From Planctomycetota bacterium (lineage in GTDB: Bacteria > Planctomycetota > GCA-002687715 > DRQF01): 9,735 nt of DNA. The stretch spans positions 1 to 9,735 of the forward strand of contig WFTN01000259.1 of assembly GCA_015485455.1 (NCBI GenBank). The letters run 5' to 3'. Shown in pieces: positions 5,966-9,735 of this stretch. The notes under the pieces were generated by a model that saw only the letters and a program-made list of their open reading frames with translations, was not told the DNA's origin and ran no database searches. Positions within the stretch are counted from its first letter, which is position 1; each line of letters opens with the position of its first letter. The position numbers and the translations under genes are program-made.

Positions 5966-7083
5966 CCATTCACGTCGTCCATTTGGTTACTTCATTCGAC
6001 ATGGGGGGGCTGCAAAACGGTATCGTCAACCTCATGAACCATGGGGATAGAAATCGAATCAAGCATACTGTTTTGTCCATTCGTTCTGATGTTCAACTTA
6101 AAGAACGTCTGCACTATGGGGAGGTTCGTTCCATCGGTTTGGGACCTGGGCGTCATGGGGATGCCTACAAACAAATCGCAAAGGTGTTGAAAGATATCGA
6201 ACCGGATATCTTGCACACCCGAAATTGGGGCACCTACCCCGATGGCATTCTTGGGGCTCGAAAGGCTGGGGTGGCGAAGCGCGTCCATGGCTTTCATGGG
6301 CGAGACCTTTCGAATGCTCAAGGTGAATCCTTGAAACGTCGGATCATGGGCAAGATTCTCTCCTATGCAACCGATAGAATAATTACACTAACTGCTTCTA
6401 TGAAGCGGGAATACATGCGTGACTATTGGGTCCAGGCCAGTAACATCGAGGTGATTCCCAACGGCATCGATTTGGGGAGACTCGATAGTTTTCAAGCGGA
6501 CGTAGCTTGTCGTTCTTCATTCACGGTCGTGTGTGTTGGAAGATTGGATGCCGTGAAGAACTGGCGTTTGCTCATCCAGGCATTCGCCGCCATGAAGCAT
6601 CGGGAAGCGAGCGATCTGCTTGTGATCGCTGGCGATGGAAATGAAAAGGACCGGATTGAAACAATGGCTCAAGAGGCTGGCATTTCAAAATCCCTGAGGA
6701 TGCTCGGTGCACGCAGTGACGCTCCTTGCGTTATGAAAGCGGCCGATGTCTATGTCCAACCGTCCTTCTATGAGGGCATGTCGAATACCATTGTTGAAGC
6801 CATGGCCTGTGGCGTGCCAGTTGTTGCCACCCGGGTCGGAGGCAACGAAGATGTGGCTGGTGTCGAGGACACAGCCGTCTTGGTGGAATCAAATAACGTA
6901 GGTGAGATGGCCCAAGCCCTCGATCGTCTCAAGTCAGACCGTGCAAGTACTCAACGCATGGCCTCCGCGGGGCGGGCAAGGGTTCTAAGTCGATTCGGCT
7001 TAGAAAAAATGGTGTCTTCCTACGAGTCAGTTTATGAAGATGTTGTCGGGCAAGATCGTGGTGAGGGGAGGAACATCGAATGA
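5962..7083 (+). CDS. GT4 glycosyltransferase, XrtA-associated sugar transferase type 2
   Basis: 373 residues. This is a second retaining GT-B glycosyltransferase acting on the repeat unit. The start HVVHLVTSFDMGGLQNGIVNL (from residue 4) matches the GG(L)xNG(I/V)VNL signature of the second sugar transferase common in exosortase loci (TIGR03088-like). Other motifs are HTRNWGTYPDG (85-95), PNGID (166-170), VGRLDAVKN with Lys199 in the donor phosphate region (192-200), and a complete EX7E pair (E271 and E279) in FYEGMSNTIVEAMACGVPVV. It overlaps the previous gene by four bases (ATGA) and ends in an ATGA overlap with the next, so three genes form a coupled block. Sugar specificity is unknown. Confidence 0.9.
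   Translation: MTIHVVHLVTSFDMGGLQNGIVNLMNHGDRNRIKHTVLSIRSDVQLKERLHYGEVRSIGLGPGRHGDAYKQIAKVLKDIEPDILHTRNWGTYPDGILGARKAGVAKRVHGFHGRDLSNAQGESLKRRIMGKILSYATDRIITLTASMKREYMRDYWVQASNIEVIPNGIDLGRLDSFQADVACRSSFTVVCVGRLDAVKNWRLLIQAFAAMKHREASDLLVIAGDGNEKDRIETMAQEAGISKSLRMLGARSDAPCVMKAADVYVQPSFYEGMSNTIVEAMACGVPVVATRVGGNEDVAGVEDTAVLVESNNVGEMAQALDRLKSDRASTQRMASAGRARVLSRFGLEKMVSSYESVYEDVVGQDRGEGRNIE
7063..7072 (+). promoter_or_regulatory. Shine-Dalgarno for the Wzy/ligase gene
   Basis: GAGGGGAGGA lies inside the 3' end of the second glycosyltransferase gene, with about eight bases to ATG 7080. It fixes the start at the ATGA overlap. Confidence 0.65.
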
Positions 7084-8447
7084 GCGTTAGATTTGCTTTT
7101 ATGCTTGTTCTCGTGCCAATCCTCTTGGTCTTGACTATTCGGAAGCCCATTTTCGGCCTCTACGCCACCATCGTCATGTATTACTTTCGCCCCGATGTAT
7201 GGGATCAGCCTTCTTGGTGGCAACCAGTTTTTTGGTTGACCATCACCACCATCGTTTCCTGGGGTATACGTGTCAAGACTGTGCGTATGCCCGGCATCAT
7301 GCTGATGGCCATCGCTGTGATTCCAGGGATGATTCTGTCTACACTGACGGCGGCTATGGATAGCGATGTCTCTATGGAGGCGACGGTCGTTGTCATCAAG
7401 CTGATCATCGCCATGTTCCTTGTCGTCCAGCTACTCCGCACCCCGAAGGACGTTTTGACTTTCTTATGGATGAATGTTCTGGCGAACTTGTGGACATTGA
7501 AGTCTGTGGTTTTGATCACTGCCGGTGGCGGCGATGCTTCCCGTGCGAACGTGGCTGCAGCCCAAGGGGGTGGGGCAAACTACCTGGCTATGACTTTCGT
7601 CATGGCGCTTCCTTTGCTCTACTTTCGCTATCTCCATGGTAGCCCCCGAGAGAAAAAGGCAGCTTTTTGGATCGCTCCTTTTATTCTCTTCGGCATCATG
7701 GGGACGGGTTCCCGCGGCGGTTTCCTGACGATGTTTATCATCATGGTCTTGATGACCATGCGTTCCAAGCAGAGAGCTAAAGGATTTGCCACCATCGCTG
7801 CGATGTTGGTGATCTTTATCGTTGTCACACCGTCAGAAAAATGGGACCGATTCGGGACAACATTCGAAACGAATACGCAGCAACGGGGATTTGCGGCGAA
7901 TAGTCGTCTCGAATTGTGGCGAGCTGGATGGAAGATGTTTTTGACGTCGCCGATTACTGGCGTTGGTCACGACAATTTCCAAAAGCTTTCGCCCCGCTAC
8001 ACCGGCTACTTTGCTGGTAAGACCCCTATACCATACAGACCAGAACTAGAAGGAACCAAAGGGCACAGTGGATTTGTGGCTCACAGTACTTGGGTGCAAA
8101 CTCTCGCGGACGGTGGCTTGGTTACGTCTTTTCCCTTCTTCGCACTCTTCTTCATGTGCTGGGTCGCTCTACGGCGGACCAGAAGAATGCCACTTCCTCC
8201 TGAAGAGAAACAGGAGGTCTACATGATTAGTCAGATCTATGAGCTGACACTCCTGGCTTTTGTCATTGCTTCTACCTTTGGTAGCCATTTGAAGATCGAC
8301 TTCCTTTGGTGGTACTTTGGTGGTGTTGCGGCCTTTGAGATTATTGTCCGCCAACAAGTGGCCCAGTGGCAACAACTTCAACGCAGCGTTTTCCTTCAAG
8401 AGCAGAATGCTCATAAGGCTGCGCAAACGACGGAAGCGACGATCTAA
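7080..8447 (+). CDS. Wzy/O-antigen ligase family membrane protein, exosortase-locus type
   Basis: 455 residues, polytopic, with about 10-12 hydrophobic segments (including 5-20, 48-62, 71-88, 102-119, 165-182, 213-226, 236-250, 349-364, 388-400 and 407-423). A large, probably periplasmic loop lies at about 251-347. Family marks are MGTGSRGGFLTMF (207-219, the Ser-Arg of Wzy_C proteins), SRLELWRAGWKMFLTSPITGVGHDNF (275-300, with G294-G296) and AHSTWVQTLADGGL (334-347, His335), equivalent to the AHN..l..l.e.Gl motif of O-antigen ligases and polymerases. The opening (RKPIFGLYATIVMYYFRPDVW) resembles the exosortase A-associated putative O-glycosylation ligase group (TIGR03097-like). It may polymerise repeat units or transfer glycan to an acceptor; sequence does not decide. 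The C-terminal 30 residues are soluble and Gln-rich. Confidence 0.85.
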   Translation: MSVRFAFMLVLVPILLVLTIRKPIFGLYATIVMYYFRPDVWDQPSWWQPVFWLTITTIVSWGIRVKTVRMPGIMLMAIAVIPGMILSTLTAAMDSDVSMEATVVVIKLIIAMFLVVQLLRTPKDVLTFLWMNVLANLWTLKSVVLITAGGGDASRANVAAAQGGGANYLAMTFVMALPLLYFRYLHGSPREKKAAFWIAPFILFGIMGTGSRGGFLTMFIIMVLMTMRSKQRAKGFATIAAMLVIFIVVTPSEKWDRFGTTFETNTQQRGFAANSRLELWRAGWKMFLTSPITGVGHDNFQKLSPRYTGYFAGKTPIPYRPELEGTKGHSGFVAHSTWVQTLADGGLVTSFPFFALFFMCWVALRRTRRMPLPPEEKQEVYMISQIYELTLLAFVIASTFGSHLKIDFLWWYFGGVAAFEIIVRQQVAQWQQLQRSVFLQEQNAHKAAQTTEATI

Positions 8448-8450
8448 ATC

Positions 8451-9735
8451 ATGTGCGGAATTGCAGGCGTTGTGGCGCCCAAAGATCGCGAAGACGCGAG
8501 TTCGCGAGATGTCAGGCGGATGTGTGCTCAACTGGCCAAGCGAGGTCCAGACGGCATTCACCAAGAACGCCTTGATGGTGTCGTGTTAGGGCATTCAAGG
8601 CTCGCCATCATCGACCTCAATACCGGCGATCAACCCCAAGGGAATACGGACGGTTCGGTGAAAGTCGTTGTTAACGGCGAGATTTACAATTACATCGAGT
8701 TACGTGCGGATCTCAAGGACCAAGGATATCAGTTTAAGACGGAGAGTGATATCGAGGTCATTCCCCATCTCTACGACAAATATGGTGATGATTTTGTACA
8801 ACACCTTCGTGGGATGTTCTCCATTGCTCTGTGGGATTGTCGCCAGCGACGTTTAGTTTTGGTTCGTGATCGTTTGGGCAAGAAGCCCCTCTACTACGCC
8901 GAGTACAAAGACCGTTTTTATTTCGCCTCAGAATTGAAGTCTATTTTGCAAATCGAAGATATCGAGTTGCATACAGACTTGGAGGCCATGGAAGACTTCT
9001 TTACCTTCCAGTACATCCCTTCGCCAAAAACGGCGTTTCAGGAAATTCGCAAGTTGCCCGCCGCAACCATGATGACGTGGAAGGACGGCAAGTCTTCGTT
9101 TAGGAAGTACTGGGAACCATCCCTCGTGGTCGACATGACTATGACGGAGGAAACCGCCTTAGAGCGTTTCGAAGAACTCTTCGACGAAGCAGTTAAGCTG
9201 AGGTTGCGTTCAGATGTCCCTTTGGGGGCCTTCTTGTCCTCCGGTATCGACAGCACTTTGGTGGTTGCCAGCGCAACAGGGCTCCTTGATACTGCACTGC
9301 GCACGACGACCATCGCTTTTGATAGCGCCAATAATGATGAAGTGCGTTTGGCAGAAGAAGTGGCCAAGAAATTCGGCACGAATCACCAGACGAAATCGAT
9401 TCACGCCGATGTGCGGGAGACCCTTGAGCGCGTGAGTTCCTACTTGGATGAGCCTTTGGGTGATTCGAGTACGCTTCCCAGCTTTCTCGTTTCCAAAGCG
9501 GCCAGAGAAGACGTTAAAGTCGCTATTTCTGGTGATGGTGGTGACGAAAGCTTTGGCGGATATGCGAGGCGCTACTCTCAGAACCTTATGCTCGACAAAT
9601 GGCGCCGTAAACTCCCTGGCGATCTTGGCAGGAAGCTTGTTGGGCTTGTGTCGTATCTTTATCCCAAAATGGATTGGGCTCCCCAGCCGTTTCGGTTGAA
9701 ATGGGGATTGCGAAATCTGTCGGTGACCGCCGAGG
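8451..9735 (+). CDS. Asparagine synthase-like amidotransferase, XrtA-associated type (3' truncated)
   Basis: 428 codons are visible and the frame is still open at the window edge; family members are usually about 600-650 residues. It is an AsnB-like, glutamine-dependent amidotransferase, in exosortase loci thought to amidate a sugar or polysaccharide precursor rather than make asparagine. The N-terminal glutaminase domain (1 to about 210) has the nucleophile Cys2 (MCGIAGVV), RGPDG (31-35), GHSRLAIIDL (48-57 region, Arg50), NGEIYN (75-80) and Asp100. The synthetase domain has the ATP-pyrophosphatase loop SGIDS (264-268) and SGDGGDESFGGY from residue 360. All key residues are present, so it should be catalytically competent. 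The start ATG is three bases after the previous stop; Cys2 must follow the initiator Met, which fixes this start regardless of the weak ribosome site. Confidence 0.92.
   Translation, partial: MCGIAGVVAPKDREDASSRDVRRMCAQLAKRGPDGIHQERLDGVVLGHSRLAIIDLNTGDQPQGNTDGSVKVVVNGEIYNYIELRADLKDQGYQFKTESDIEVIPHLYDKYGDDFVQHLRGMFSIALWDCRQRRLVLVRDRLGKKPLYYAEYKDRFYFASELKSILQIEDIELHTDLEAMEDFFTFQYIPSPKTAFQEIRKLPAATMMTWKDGKSSFRKYWEPSLVVDMTMTEETALERFEELFDEAVKLRLRSDVPLGAFLSSGIDSTLVVASATGLLDTALRTTTIAFDSANNDEVRLAEEVAKKFGTNHQTKSIHADVRETLERVSSYLDEPLGDSSTLPSFLVSKAAREDVKVAISGDGGDESFGGYARRYSQNLMLDKWRRKLPGDLGRKLVGLVSYLYPKMDWAPQPFRLKWGLRNLSVTAE

Larger units (their letters stand above)
407..9735 (+). other. Putative exosortase A-type exopolysaccharide operon
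   Basis: Eight genes in one direction are separated by 8, 3, 26, 14, -4, -4 and 3 bases. Families and order (export, chain length, AAA ATPase, BY-kinase homologue, two sugar transferases, ligase/polymerase, amidotransferase) fit the conserved XrtA-associated polysaccharide cluster. No internal terminator or promoter was seen. The operon continues past the right edge. Confidence 0.8.

Noticed and set aside
8317..8589. Short plus-strand frames over the junction at 8447-8451 and within the amidotransferase (also 8668-8856, 9214-9435, 9448-9699)
   Set aside because: They are out of frame with the amidotransferase reading frame that starts at 8451 and stays open with all AsnB motifs to the window end.

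Overview
The window is one tightly packed set of co-directional genes (all + strand) that reads as an exopolysaccharide synthesis and export operon of the exosortase A (XrtA/EpsH, PEP-CTERM) type. The host should be a Gram-negative, diderm bacterium: the locus encodes an outer-membrane polysaccharide export protein and a Wzz/GumC-type periplasmic chain-length protein. The lineage cannot be fixed from sequence alone. An N-terminal signature like that of the kinase-like protein (MGRIHDALKKAEEER) is, as far as I recall, common in deltaproteobacterial and acidobacterial relatives.

Layout: positions 1-117 hold the probable 3' end of an upstream gene I do not recognise. Positions 118-406 are a non-coding leader with overlapping inverted repeats. 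Then follow a Wza-like export lipoprotein (407-1183), an XrtA-type chain-length determinant (1192-2850), an ExeA-like AAA ATPase of the XrtA-associated type (2854-3756), a tyrosine-autokinase (BY-kinase/CpsD) homologue (3783-4748), two GT4 glycosyltransferases of the two types usual in XrtA loci (4763-5965 and 5962-7083), a Wzy/O-antigen-ligase family membrane protein (7080-8447), and an asparagine-synthase-like amidotransferase that runs off the right edge (8451 to end). Gaps are 3 to 26 bases and two junctions are ATGA overlaps, so a single transcript starting in the leader is likely.

Working model: the glycosyltransferases build a lipid-linked repeat unit and the amidotransferase probably modifies a sugar or its precursor. 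The Wzy/ligase-type protein polymerises or transfers the glycan, the chain-length protein and its cytoplasmic P-loop partners control polymer length, and the Wza-like protein exports the chain. Initiating transferase, flippase and exosortase are not in the window.

The most unusual item is the BY-kinase homologue. Its Walker A lysine and serine/threonine are replaced by Ala and Asn, the second Walker A' aspartate by Asn, and the Walker B aspartate by Val. The protein contains no tyrosine, yet the EX2RX2R oligomerisation motif is intact. It looks like a pseudokinase kept as a structural or regulatory subunit, next to an AAA ATPase whose motifs are all intact.
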